DNA of 64,000 bases from Bradyrhizobium sp. SRL28 (lineage in GTDB: Bacteria > Pseudomonadota > Alphaproteobacteria > Rhizobiales > Xanthobacteraceae). Under the pieces are notes generated by a model. It did not search any database, was not told the DNA's origin, and saw only the letters and a program-made list of their open reading frames with translations. The translations under genes were made by a program, and so were the position numbers. The stretch covers positions 434,001-498,000 of the forward strand of contig NZ_JAHEAG010000001.1 of the NCBI RefSeq assembly GCF_018596315.1, given 5' to 3'. Numbering within the stretch: the first letter of the stretch is position 1; each line of letters begins with the position of its first letter. Shown in pieces: positions 17,034 through 25,807 of the stretch.

Positions 17034-18707
17034 GTGCCGTCTCAACAGCATGTTGCCGCCCAAGCGCGTATTCACGAACTGGTCGCGCTTTACGCTGATC
17101 CAAATGCGAGTGCCGCCGATCTCCTGTGCGACCGTTATCCTCCCGGCGCCTTGGCATACAGGGTCGTCGGAACGGATCTCGAAGCAACCGACATCACATA
17201 TGGGCACTTGCGAAAGGAGTCCGAGAGGTTCGCGGCAGCACTCGCGGGCCTCGGTGTTGGTCCGGGCGATCGCGTCGCCACCCTGATGGGGAAGAGCTCG
17301 GAATACCTTGTCGCTCTCATGGGCATCTGGCGGCTCGGAGCCGTGCATGTACCGATCTTCACGGCCTTTGCCCCGGCAGGCATCGCGTTTCGGCTGATCC
17401 GAAGCAAAGCGAAGGTGATCGTCTGCGATGAAACCCAGCAACAGAAATTGCTGCCTGGCGACGACATCCCTGCTCAAGCTTCGTGGAAGGTGGTGACGAC
17501 AGCAGCGGAAGGCGCCGGTATTCCGGGCTCGCTGCGCTTTTCCGAGGTGATGAGCGCTCAGGTGCCAGGGCGGCCTGCGGCACGGCTTGGCGGTGATGCT
17601 CCGATCATTCAGATCTATACATCCGGCACCACTGGAACACCGAAGGGAGTGTTGGTGCCGACCAGGGCGCTGGCGGGTTTCCGGGCCTACGCAGAATTCG
17701 GCCTGGGTCTCGGCCCCGACGATCTCTACTGGTGCGCGGCAGACCCGGGATGGGCCTATGGCCTGTACTTCGGCATCCTCGGAGCGTTCACCACCGGAGT
17801 GCCGAGTTTACTCCTGACGGCCGGGTTCGATGCGGCGACGACCTTCGAAGTTCTCGCGCGGTACAACGTCACGAACTTCACCGCCGCCCCAACTGTCTAC
17901 CGTTCGATGCGCGCGTTCGATGGCCCGCGACCGAAGCTCACGAAGCTGCGCTGCGCCTCAAGCGCTGGTGAACCCCTCACCCCGGAGGTCAATCTCTGGG
18001 CCGTAGAAGCTTTGGGCATCGCCGTGCACGATCACTACGGCCAGACCGAAGCTGGCATGCTGATCAACAATCATCATCACCCCGATTTGGTCGCCTCCCT
18101 GAAGCAAGGTTCCATGGGCAAGCCCCTAACCGGCTGGTCGGCGCTGGTTCTGAAGGAAAACGAAGACGCTCCCGCCGCTGACGGCGAACTCGGGCGCGTG
18201 GCGATCGAACTGAAGGACAGTCCCCTCGCCTGGTTCACCGGATATATCGACGACGCGCAGAAGAGCGCCGAAAAGTTCGCCGGGAATGGTCGATGGTATA
18301 TGACCGGCGATGCAGGTCGGCGCGACGAGGATGGCTATTACCATTTCTCCTCGCGTGATGACGACGTCATCATCATGGCAGGATACCGGATCGGCCCGTT
18401 CGAAATCGAATCGATCATCGCGACGCATCCCGTGGTCAGCGAGTGCGCGGTTATCGCGGTGCCCGACAGCACGCGCGGCGAGGTTCTGGAATCCTATGTC
18501 GTCTTACGGTCCAGCGAGAAGCAATCCCCGGAGGTCGTGAAAAGTATCCAGGATTGGGTCAAGACGCGCTATGCGGCGCATGCCTATCCACGGCAGGTGC
18601 ATTTCGTCGACGCGCTCCCCAAGACGCCGAGCGGAAAGGTGCAGCGCTTTATCCTGCGCCAAAGGCGACGCGATCAGCTGATCACCTCCGCGACCGGGAC
18701 CCGTTGA
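17034..18707 (+). CDS. AMP-forming acyl-CoA synthetase
   Basis: Activates a carboxylic acid to its CoA thioester through an acyl-adenylate. It has 557 residues. The P-loop-like motif YTSGTTGTPKG is at 195-205, DHYGQTEAG in the middle, YMTGDAGRRDEDGYY and the hinge GYRIGPFEIES in the last third, and the catalytic Lys535 in LPKTPSGKVQR. It resembles acetyl-/medium-chain-type synthetases, so a short or branched acid is plausible. The start is GTG with GGAGGG (17021-17026) seven bases upstream. It is translationally close to the nitroreductase gene, one base after its stop. Confidence 0.88.
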   Translation: MPSQQHVAAQARIHELVALYADPNASAADLLCDRYPPGALAYRVVGTDLEATDITYGHLRKESERFAAALAGLGVGPGDRVATLMGKSSEYLVALMGIWRLGAVHVPIFTAFAPAGIAFRLIRSKAKVIVCDETQQQKLLPGDDIPAQASWKVVTTAAEGAGIPGSLRFSEVMSAQVPGRPAARLGGDAPIIQIYTSGTTGTPKGVLVPTRALAGFRAYAEFGLGLGPDDLYWCAADPGWAYGLYFGILGAFTTGVPSLLLTAGFDAATTFEVLARYNVTNFTAAPTVYRSMRAFDGPRPKLTKLRCASSAGEPLTPEVNLWAVEALGIAVHDHYGQTEAGMLINNHHHPDLVASLKQGSMGKPLTGWSALVLKENEDAPAADGELGRVAIELKDSPLAWFTGYIDDAQKSAEKFAGNGRWYMTGDAGRRDEDGYYHFSSRDDDVIIMAGYRIGPFEIESIIATHPVVSECAVIAVPDSTRGEVLESYVVLRSSEKQSPEVVKSIQDWVKTRYAAHAYPRQVHFVDALPKTPSGKVQRFILRQRRRDQLITSATGTR

Positions 18708-18708
18708 A

Positions 18709-19440
18709 ATGGAGACCGATACGTCGCTGCCCGGCTTGTCGGGCTCACCAAGGGAGGCGTCCAAGCATTGCCGGAATTCGCCGGTGATCGACGCCGTGGT
18801 GAACCGACACTCGGTGCGGCACTTTTTGTCGACCCCGGTTCCCCTGAATGTGGTCAGGGCGATCCTGTCTGCGGCCGCTCGCGCTCCGTCTGGCACGAAT
18901 TTCCAACCTTGGCACGTCCGTGTCGTGACCGGGGTGACCCGGGCCAATCTCTCCCAAGCCGTCACGCAAGCTGCGGAGGCCGGAGAGCGTTCCGATGAAT
19001 ATTCCTATGCCCCTGCGCCGGTGATGGAGCCCTATCTCTCGCGCCGGCGAAAGGTGGGATACGACCTGTACAAGCTGTACGGCATCGCGCGCGATGATTT
19101 CGCGGCGCGCAAGCAGGCCATGCTGCGCAATTTCGAATTCTTTGGCGCGCCGGTTGGACTGTTCTTCACCATGGAGAAACGCCTTCTTCTCGGCTCCTGG
19201 CTCGACTGCGGAATGTTCATGCAGAATGTGATGATCCTCGCCAGAGCGCATGGGCTCGAGACCTGCGCACAGCAGGCTTGGTGTGAGTACGGGCGCGTCG
19301 TGCACCAACAACTCGACATCCCCGATACCCACATCGTGCTGTCTGGAATGGCGCTCGGCCATCCTGATCCCGACGCGCCCGCAAACAACCTGATTAGTGA
19401 TCGCGTGAGCATCGATGACTTCGCTGTTTTCCACCAATAG
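18709..19440 (+). CDS. Nitroreductase-family flavoprotein
   Basis: An FMN-dependent NAD(P)H oxidoreductase of 243 residues. The N-terminal signature AVVNRHSVRHFLSTPVPLNV and ARAPSGTNFQPWHVRVV are FMN-contact elements; the C-terminal part has MALGHPDPDAPANN. It starts one base after the acyl-CoA synthetase stop codon, so the two are co-translated. The family reduces nitro groups, quinones, enones or flavins. Here, next to acyl-CoA enzymes, the true substrate is unclear. Confidence 0.85.
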   Translation: METDTSLPGLSGSPREASKHCRNSPVIDAVVNRHSVRHFLSTPVPLNVVRAILSAAARAPSGTNFQPWHVRVVTGVTRANLSQAVTQAAEAGERSDEYSYAPAPVMEPYLSRRRKVGYDLYKLYGIARDDFAARKQAMLRNFEFFGAPVGLFFTMEKRLLLGSWLDCGMFMQNVMILARAHGLETCAQQAWCEYGRVVHQQLDIPDTHIVLSGMALGHPDPDAPANNLISDRVSIDDFAVFHQ

Positions 19441-19535
19441 GTGCTGGAGAGGACCTGCCGGCGAGACAATTCGGCTCGACGGCGCCTTACGAATGCAAGC
19501 TCGCTGAAATTTCGCACGTCGGAGGAGTTGGAGAG

Positions 19536-20726
19536 ATGATGGACAAAGACCCCGTCGTGATCGCCGGAGCGGCACGCACCCCGATCGGCGCCTTCCAGGG
19601 CGAATTGCGTGCAGTCGCCGCCCCCGAACTCGGAGCAGCCGCCATCCGAGCCGCCTTGGAACGATCGGGTATCACCGGCGACGCCGTGACCGAGGTTGTT
19701 TTCGGTTGCGTGCTTTCGGCCGGCCAGGGGCAGGCGCCCGCGCGACAGGCGGCGCTTGGCGCGATGCTGCCGATATCGGCGGGCGCCACGACCGTGAACA
19801 AGATGTGCGGCTCCGGCATGAAGGCCGTGATGATGGCCCACGACCAGATCCTTTCGGGCGACGCCGACGTGATAGTGGCCGGCGGCATGGAGAGCATGAG
19901 CAATGCACCGTACCTGCTCGACAGGGCGCGCGCCGGGTACCGCATGGGTCATGGGCGCATTGTCGATCACATGTTCCTGGACGGCCTCGAGGATGCCTAT
20001 GACAAAGGCAGCCTCATGGGCGTCTTCGCCGAGAACTGCGCAGAAGCGTATCAGTTCACTCGCGAAGCCCAGGACAATTTTGCCATGCGTTCACTGACAC
20101 GCGCGCAGAGCGCCGGCGCTGCAGGACGTTTCGAGCGCGAGATCGTCCCCATCACCGTGACGGCAGGTAAGCTGCAACGCGTCGTGCGTGAAGACGAACA
20201 ACCGTCCCGGGCACAGCCGGAAAAAATCGCAAAACTAAAACCAGCATTCCGGGAGGGCGGCACCGTGACGGCAGCCAATTCTTCCTCGATTTCAGACGGT
20301 GCCGCAGCGATGGTCCTGATGCGGCGTTCGGAGGCAGAAAAGCGGGGGCTCACCCCTCTCGCTGCTATTGCCGGCCGTGTGACCCATGCGGGGTTGCCGA
20401 GCCAGTTCCCGACAGCCCCCGTCGGAGCCCTGCGCAAGCTGTCCGAACGCACGGGGTGGAGCCTGGACCGCGTCGACCTGTTCGAGATCAACGAGGCTTT
20501 CGCTGTGGTCGCCATGGCGGCGATGCACGATCTCGGCCTTCCACCTGAGAGGGTCAACATTCACGGCGGCGCCTGCGCGCTCGGTCACCCGATAGGCGCA
20601 TCGGGCGCCCGAGTGATCGTTACCCTGCTCGCGGCGCCGGAAACGCACCGCATGAAACGCGGCGTTGCAACCTTGTGCATCGGCGGTGGCGAGGCCACCG
20701 CCGTCGCTATCGAACGCCTTGAGTAA
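19536..20726 (+). CDS. Acetyl-CoA C-acyltransferase (thiolase)
   Basis: A degradative or biosynthetic thiolase of 396 residues. The catalytic residues are in place: Cys91 (NKMCGSGMKAV), His351 (CALGHPIGASG) and Cys381 (TLCIGGGEAT). ATG 19536 follows GGAGGAG (19521-19527). It is the third gene of the acyl-CoA cluster, 95 bases after the nitroreductase gene. With the synthetase it could cleave a 3-ketoacyl-CoA to acetyl-CoA, but no dehydrogenase or hydratase is in this cluster. The remnant at 3190-3387 is a relic of a related gene. Confidence 0.92.
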   Translation: MMDKDPVVIAGAARTPIGAFQGELRAVAAPELGAAAIRAALERSGITGDAVTEVVFGCVLSAGQGQAPARQAALGAMLPISAGATTVNKMCGSGMKAVMMAHDQILSGDADVIVAGGMESMSNAPYLLDRARAGYRMGHGRIVDHMFLDGLEDAYDKGSLMGVFAENCAEAYQFTREAQDNFAMRSLTRAQSAGAAGRFEREIVPITVTAGKLQRVVREDEQPSRAQPEKIAKLKPAFREGGTVTAANSSSISDGAAAMVLMRRSEAEKRGLTPLAAIAGRVTHAGLPSQFPTAPVGALRKLSERTGWSLDRVDLFEINEAFAVVAMAAMHDLGLPPERVNIHGGACALGHPIGASGARVIVTLLAAPETHRMKRGVATLCIGGGEATAVAIERLE

Positions 20727-20879
20727 GCGCGATCCGGTCGGGCGAGGCCTGCGCGCCGGACCGTTAATGCTTCGCACTTGCAGGGAAATTCGTGTCGCAA
20801 TGTTGAGGGAGTATCCGAACTAACCAGCCGCGGGCCGGCCCAGAAGAAGAAAAAGCAAAGTCTAGAGAGCACCAGGAGC

Positions 20880-20900
20880 AGCGCATTCGAAGAATGCGCT
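20880..20900 (+). promoter_or_regulatory. Hairpin in the leader of the MFS transporter gene
   Basis: A perfect 9-bp stem AGCGCATTC/GAATGCGCT closes a 3-base loop. It lies 35 bases before ATG 20936, between the thiolase and transporter genes. No T-run follows, so attenuation is not obvious. It may be a processing site or a repressor-binding palindrome. Confidence 0.4.
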
Positions 20901-20935
20901 GAAGGAAAACTTTTGTCTCAAAACGGGAGGGAAAC

Positions 20936-22594
20936 ATGACGTATGTGCAAGCCATGCCGAGAACGGCTGGAATGACTGACAAAGACAGGCGCGTGATCGT
21001 CGCAGCGTCGCTGGGCACGATCTTCGAGTTTTACGACTTTTTTCTGATCGGCCTTCTGGCAACGGAAATCGCAAAGGCATTCTTCTCCGGCGTTAACCCC
21101 ACAGCCGGGTTCATCTTCACCCTGCTCGGCTTTGCGGCCGGGTTCATGCTCCGGCCCTTTGGCGCGATTTTCTTTGGTCGATTGGGCGATCTCGTCGGCC
21201 GGAAATACACCTTCCTGGTGACGATCGTGCTGATGGGGCTATCAACCTTCGTCATTGGCCTGTTGCCAGCCTATGCAACGATTGGCATTGCGGCACCCGT
21301 CGGCTTCATCGCGATGCGCATGTTGCAGGGTCTTGCGCTCGGAGGGGAATTCGGCGGTGCGATGATTTATGTCGCGGAACACGCTCCGCTTGAAAAACGG
21401 GCCGCCTGGACGGCGTGGGTTATTCTCACCGCTGCGCTCGGCTTCCTGCTTGCTGTTGCCGTCATCATCCCGCTGCGCCTCGCAATCGGCCCTGATGCCT
21501 TTTCGTTCTGGGGCTGGCGTATTCCTTTCGTGATCTCCATCGTTCTGCTCGGTATCTCGCTTTGGATCCGCCTGCGCCTCGATGAATCGCCGGAATTCAA
21601 GCGCATGAAGGCTGAAGGGCGAGCCTCCAAGGCCCCGCTGTCAGAGACCTTCAAGAACTGGAAGAACGTCAAACTGATCCTGGTGGGGGCGCTGTGCATC
21701 CTGCCGGCGCAAGCCGTGATCTGGTACACAGGACAGTTCTATTCTCTCTTCTTTCTGACCAAGGTTCTGAGGGTCGAAAATCTGACGGCCAACTACATGC
21801 TGATCGCCGCCACGATCATAACTACACCGCTGTATGTCGTGTTCGGCAGCCTGTCCGATAAAATTGGCCGCCGTCGGGTGTATGTGACCGGGTACGTGCT
21901 CGCAGCTCTCCTGACGATCCCGATCTTCAAAGGGATCACTCATTATGCCAATCCCGCCCTCGAACGCGCGCAAATAGACGCTCCGATTACGATCCTCGCA
22001 GATCCCAACGATTGCTCGGTGCAGTTCAACCCGCTTGGGACCTCGAAGTTTACTTCGTCGTGCGATGTGGTGACCGATGCGCTGGCCAAGCTCGGCCTCA
22101 GCTACAATACGGAGAATTCGACGAGCACCCCCGTGGCGGTGGTCAAGATCGGAGAACGGTTGATCAGGGGATACCCCGCAGCGGCACCGGATGCGATCTC
22201 GGAGAAGGGACGCTTCGACACGGAACTGAAGGCGGCATTGAGCGACAACAAATATCCTCTCGGGCCGGCCGCGCACGGGGATATCAACGCACCCATGATC
22301 GTCCTTCTGCTATGTGTTCTTCTGACCTTTGGGACGATAACTTTTGCTCCCACCACCACTTCGTTGTTGGAGATGTTCCCATCGCGTATTCGATATACCG
22401 CGATGTCGTTCCCCTATCACATGAGTGCCGCGTGGTTCGGCGGATTTCTACCCGCTACGGCCTTCGCGATTGTAGCGGCGACAGGGAATATCTACTCGGG
22501 GCTATATTACCCGGTGTTCATTTCTGCCGCATGCGTGGTGTTGAGCCTGCTGTTTGCGCGCGAGACAAGAGGGACCGACATCTCTCGAGGATGA
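20936..22594 (+). CDS. MFS symporter, MHS (metabolite:H+ symporter) type, with a large extra loop
   Basis: A 12-helix inner-membrane carrier of 552 residues. The start of the family (SLGTIFEFYDFFLIG), the loop motif GRLGDLVGRKYTF and its repeat GSLSDKIGRRRVYV place it with ProP/KgtP/ShiA-like proton symporters. Between helices about 9 and 10 an insert of some 110 residues (about 340-450) carries two cysteines (NDCSVQF, SSCDVV). The usual length is nearer 430-450. The start has GGGAGGG six bases upstream. It probably imports the acid used by the upstream synthetase and thiolase. Confidence 0.88.
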   Translation: MTYVQAMPRTAGMTDKDRRVIVAASLGTIFEFYDFFLIGLLATEIAKAFFSGVNPTAGFIFTLLGFAAGFMLRPFGAIFFGRLGDLVGRKYTFLVTIVLMGLSTFVIGLLPAYATIGIAAPVGFIAMRMLQGLALGGEFGGAMIYVAEHAPLEKRAAWTAWVILTAALGFLLAVAVIIPLRLAIGPDAFSFWGWRIPFVISIVLLGISLWIRLRLDESPEFKRMKAEGRASKAPLSETFKNWKNVKLILVGALCILPAQAVIWYTGQFYSLFFLTKVLRVENLTANYMLIAATIITTPLYVVFGSLSDKIGRRRVYVTGYVLAALLTIPIFKGITHYANPALERAQIDAPITILADPNDCSVQFNPLGTSKFTSSCDVVTDALAKLGLSYNTENSTSTPVAVVKIGERLIRGYPAAAPDAISEKGRFDTELKAALSDNKYPLGPAAHGDINAPMIVLLLCVLLTFGTITFAPTTTSLLEMFPSRIRYTAMSFPYHMSAAWFGGFLPATAFAIVAATGNIYSGLYYPVFISAACVVLSLLFARETRGTDISRG

Positions 22595-22619
22595 TAGCGT
22601 CCGGGTAGCCGATGAGAGG

Positions 22620-22649
22620 AACGGCGCTTCTCGATCGAGAAGCGCCGTT
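22620..22649. terminator. Bidirectional terminator between the MFS and allE genes
   Basis: A perfect 30-base palindrome (14-bp stem, arm AACGGCGCTTCTCG) lies between the stop of the MFS gene (22594) and the stop of allE (22650) on the opposite strand. There is no long T-run on either side. The convergent placement makes a two-way terminator the simplest reading. Confidence 0.7.
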
Positions 22650-23504
22650 TCAAGCAAGGTGCACTGCCGCCGGCGATCTCAAGGCGCGCAGATCCATGTG
22701 CCGGTTCACGTCTTTATACAGCAGGTAGCGGAAGCGTTCCGGGCCGCCGGCGTAGCAGGCCTGAGGGCAAAAGGCGCGGAGCCACATATAATCTCCGGCC
22801 TCGACCTCAACCCAATCCTGGTTGAGCCGGTAGACGGCCTTGCCTTCCAGAACATAGAGGCCGTGCTCCATCACATGGGTCTCTGCGAAGGGGATCGACG
22901 CACCAGGTTCGAACGTCACGATCGTAATGTGCATGTCGTGTCTGATATCGGATGGATCAACGAAACGCGTCGTCGCCCACCTGCCATCCGTGTGAGGCAT
23001 CGGCGTCGGCGCTATGGCGTTTTCGTTGGTGACGAAGGCATCGGGCACCGCGATATCAGGCACACGCTGATACAGCTTCCGGATCCAGTGAAAATGCACT
23101 GAACCGGAGCTGCGGTTTTGCACGCTCCAGGAGCTCCCGGGAGGCAGGTAGGCAAAGCCACCGGGCCGCAGCACATGTTCGGTTCCGGCAAGCCTCAGGG
23201 ACAGCTCTCCCCCAACGACGAACAGCGCACCCTCCGCGCCTGCATCGGGTTCCGGCGACTCACTTCCTCCGCCCGGCGCCACGTCGATGAGGTAGTGCGA
23301 GAATGTTTCGGCAAAGCCGGACAGCGGTCGGGCCAGCACCCAAACGCGCGTATTGTCCCAGTGCGGAAGATAACTGGTCACGATGTCGCGGATCACGCCC
23401 TTTGGTATCACCGCATACGCATCCGTGAAGACCGCCCGGCCGGTCAGGAGCTCGGTCTGGGCCGGATGCCCTCCCGGCGGCACGTGATAGGTTCGAGATG
23501 ACAT
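22650..23504 (-). CDS. allE: (S)-ureidoglycine aminohydrolase (AllE type)
   Basis: Converts (S)-ureidoglycine to (S)-ureidoglycolate and ammonia in allantoin breakdown; Mn-dependent. It has 284 residues and two cupin halves, the first with APGGGSESPEPDAGAEGALFVVGGEL and the second with EPGASIPFAETHVMEHGLYVLEGKAVYRLN. The second half's His/Glu pattern fits the metal site. It is preceded by allA (gap 47 bases, same strand), the enzyme for the next step. Neither allantoinase nor allantoate amidohydrolase genes are in the window. Confidence 0.87.
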   Translation of the reverse strand: MSSRTYHVPPGGHPAQTELLTGRAVFTDAYAVIPKGVIRDIVTSYLPHWDNTRVWVLARPLSGFAETFSHYLIDVAPGGGSESPEPDAGAEGALFVVGGELSLRLAGTEHVLRPGGFAYLPPGSSWSVQNRSSGSVHFHWIRKLYQRVPDIAVPDAFVTNENAIAPTPMPHTDGRWATTRFVDPSDIRHDMHITIVTFEPGASIPFAETHVMEHGLYVLEGKAVYRLNQDWVEVEAGDYMWLRAFCPQACYAGGPERFRYLLYKDVNRHMDLRALRSPAAVHLA

Positions 23505-23551
23505 TCCTTATGACCTCTTGGAGATTGATTGTGCTGGAGATCGCCGGGCCG

Positions 23552-24088
23552 CTAGCCCGGCTTCGCCGTGATGTCCGGGTTCGCTTCCGCCGCACCATAT
23601 GGCGCGACGTGCAGCCAATTTGCCGCTTCAAGCCACCTTTCCTCGAGGTTGCTGCCCGACCCCTTACGGTCGATCACGACGAACGGACTGGCGTCCCCGA
23701 CGACGAGCAGCGGATGATGCCAGCAATTTCGCGCGTAGTTCACGCCCTGTCGTCCCGATGCGGCAAATGCCCGGTAGCTTGAAGAGATATCCGGATCGGT
23801 GCACACCACCACCAGCCAGGGCGCTCCGCTCAACGGCATGAACAATTGGCTGCCCAGCGGGTGGCGCTCCATGAGTTTGATGACGAGCGGAGCTGACCTT
23901 GCAGAGCCGATGAACAGACTGACGTTGACCTCTCCACCTTCCATGGCGACGTCAATGCTGGCCAGATCGTCAAAACGCTCCGCAAAGCCTTCATTGATCA
24001 ATTTCGGCTTCACGTCTGCGGTTTCCACCACCTCGCCGAATGGCGCAAACCCTGCCTTTGTCAAAGGCGCAATCGAAAGCGCTATCAT
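23552..24088 (-). CDS. allA: Ureidoglycolate lyase AllA
   Basis: Splits (S)-ureidoglycolate into glyoxylate and urea. The 178-residue length and motifs (TKAGFAPFGEVVE, MERHPLGSQLFMPLSG, ARNCWHHPLLVVGD) match AllA, including the strongly conserved HPLGSQ and WHHP. It is upstream of allE on the same strand and probably co-transcribed with it. The urea produced could be nitrogen for the cell. A 106-base gap with no gene separates it from the carrier gene upstream. Confidence 0.9.
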   Translation of the reverse strand: MIALSIAPLTKAGFAPFGEVVETADVKPKLINEGFAERFDDLASIDVAMEGGEVNVSLFIGSARSAPLVIKLMERHPLGSQLFMPLSGAPWLVVVCTDPDISSSYRAFAASGRQGVNYARNCWHHPLLVVGDASPFVVIDRKGSGSNLEERWLEAANWLHVAPYGAAEANPDITAKPG

Positions 24089-24194
24089 CGCTCAACTCCC
24101 ATCCGTCGCAGATCCAAAAACGGGATCATCGACGATGTGGTCCGGCACGACCACCGCTTTGTCTGACCGGTGCCGGACCCACTGATGCATGGTC

Positions 24195-25529
24195 TCAGGA
24201 CGTCTGAAGCTGCGCTCCGGATGCAGCGATACCGACGGGATCGACCGATGTGTCGATATCGATGGCGGCGGCCTCGCCATTCAAGACGCGATGCGCCTTT
24301 TCCCGATCGATGTCGCCTTCCCATGAGGCGACGGCAACCGTGGCAACGCAGTTTCCGACATAGTTGCCCAGCGCGCGCGCGATACCGATGAACCAGTCCA
24401 CCGACAAAAGCAGCACCAATCCGATGGCTGGAATGGCCGGAATAGCCGCGAGTGTCGCCGCAAGGACAACGATGGCCGAGCCCGGGACGCCGTGAGCACC
24501 TTTCGAGGTCAGGAGCGCAATGCCGAGAATGGCCAGAAGATCACCCGTCGCCAGCGGCGTGTTGGTGGCCTGGGCAATGAATACGGCCGCCAGCGTCAGG
24601 TAGATCGAGAACGCGTCGAGATTGAACGAGTATCCGGTCGGAATGACCAGCCCAACGGTCGACGGCTTGATGCCGAGGAGCTCGAGCTTCCGCATGGTCT
24701 GTGGCAGCACGCTGTCTCCGGCCGCCGTGCCAAGAACAATCGTCAGCTCTTCGCGGAAATAACGAAGCAGCTTGAACAGGCTGAAGCCGGAAAAGCGCAT
24801 GACCGCGCCCAGCACCACGACGACAAAGACGGCCACGGCCACATAGAACAGGGCGACGAGGCCGCCGAGTTGCTTGAGCGAGCCGATACCATATTTGCCG
24901 ACGGTAAATGCAATCGCCCCAAAGACACCGAGCGGCGCCAGCCTGACGACGAAATTCATCATCTTGAAGATGATGTCGCTGACGCGCCCGATGAAATCCG
25001 CCACCGGCTTGGCCCGCTCGCCGCACAGGGAGACGGCGCAGCCAAACATGATCGAGACGATCAATACCTGCAGGATGTCGCCGGTCGTGAACGCTCCGAC
25101 CACGGTCGAAGGTATGAGCTTCATGAGGAATTCCGAGACGCCGCCGCCGGAAACCTGGGCTGCGGTCTGGCTGAAGCCGCTCAGCGCTTTTGCATCCAGC
25201 GTCTTCGGATCGATGTTCATGCCAACGCCGGGCTCGAAGTAATAGGCGAGCGCAATGCCGAGCACCAAGGCAATCGTCGTTATGACCTCGAAGTATATGA
25301 GCGCGCGCACCCCGACCCGTCCAACCTTCGAGAGATCCCCGGCAGCGGCGATGCCGTGCACGACGACACAAAACACGATCACCGGAACCAGCATCTTGAT
25401 GAGTTTGATGAAGCCGTCGCCCAGCGGTTTCATCTGAAGGGCAACGTCAGGGTAGGCCATGCCGAGTGCAATACCCAGTCCGAGCGCAATGGCGACCTGG
25501 AAGAAGAGTGACTTGAATATATTTGGCAC
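24195..25529 (-). CDS. DctA-like dicarboxylate/amino-acid:cation symporter
   Basis: An inner-membrane carrier of the glutamate/dicarboxylate (DAACS) family, about 444 residues from GTG 25527-25529 (GGGGAAA upstream). The hairpin and helix motifs are present: PTGYSFNLDAFSIYLTLAAVFIAQATN and LTSKGAHGVPGSA. The serine-rich hairpin, TSSSES in typical DctA, is GTAAGDSVLPQ here, so substrate preference may differ. It lies upstream of allA/allE on the same strand and diverges from a LysR gene. The longer frame to 25766 adds unlikely low-complexity sequence. Confidence 0.85.
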   Translation of the reverse strand: MPNIFKSLFFQVAIALGLGIALGMAYPDVALQMKPLGDGFIKLIKMLVPVIVFCVVVHGIAAAGDLSKVGRVGVRALIYFEVITTIALVLGIALAYYFEPGVGMNIDPKTLDAKALSGFSQTAAQVSGGGVSEFLMKLIPSTVVGAFTTGDILQVLIVSIMFGCAVSLCGERAKPVADFIGRVSDIIFKMMNFVVRLAPLGVFGAIAFTVGKYGIGSLKQLGGLVALFYVAVAVFVVVVLGAVMRFSGFSLFKLLRYFREELTIVLGTAAGDSVLPQTMRKLELLGIKPSTVGLVIPTGYSFNLDAFSIYLTLAAVFIAQATNTPLATGDLLAILGIALLTSKGAHGVPGSAIVVLAATLAAIPAIPAIGLVLLLSVDWFIGIARALGNYVGNCVATVAVASWEGDIDREKAHRVLNGEAAAIDIDTSVDPVGIAASGAQLQTS

Positions 25530-25807
25530 GGCTTTCCCCACTTGGTTGGCGTTTCCATGAATGCGGCTTGGTCGGCCCACGGCCGATGCCGCTATTGTTT
25601 TGACGGCGACGTTGACGTCGCTTCGAAACCGATTGCTCCCCGCCCCCGGGCTGTTGCCCGGCCGCGCCGACCCGCCTGCCCGCCTCGACCTTCGCGACAC
25701 GGCGCCTCGCCCTGGCCCATCAACCGAAGCAGCACATCCCCCTATTCGTTGACCACGCCGGGTCAAGTGTCCAATATATAGAACGACACGATCAAGAGGA
25801 TATCGCT

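Noticed and set aside
24092..24280. Small frame between allA and the carrier gene
   Set aside because: Half of it overlaps the 3' end of the carrier gene; no ribosome site and no motif.
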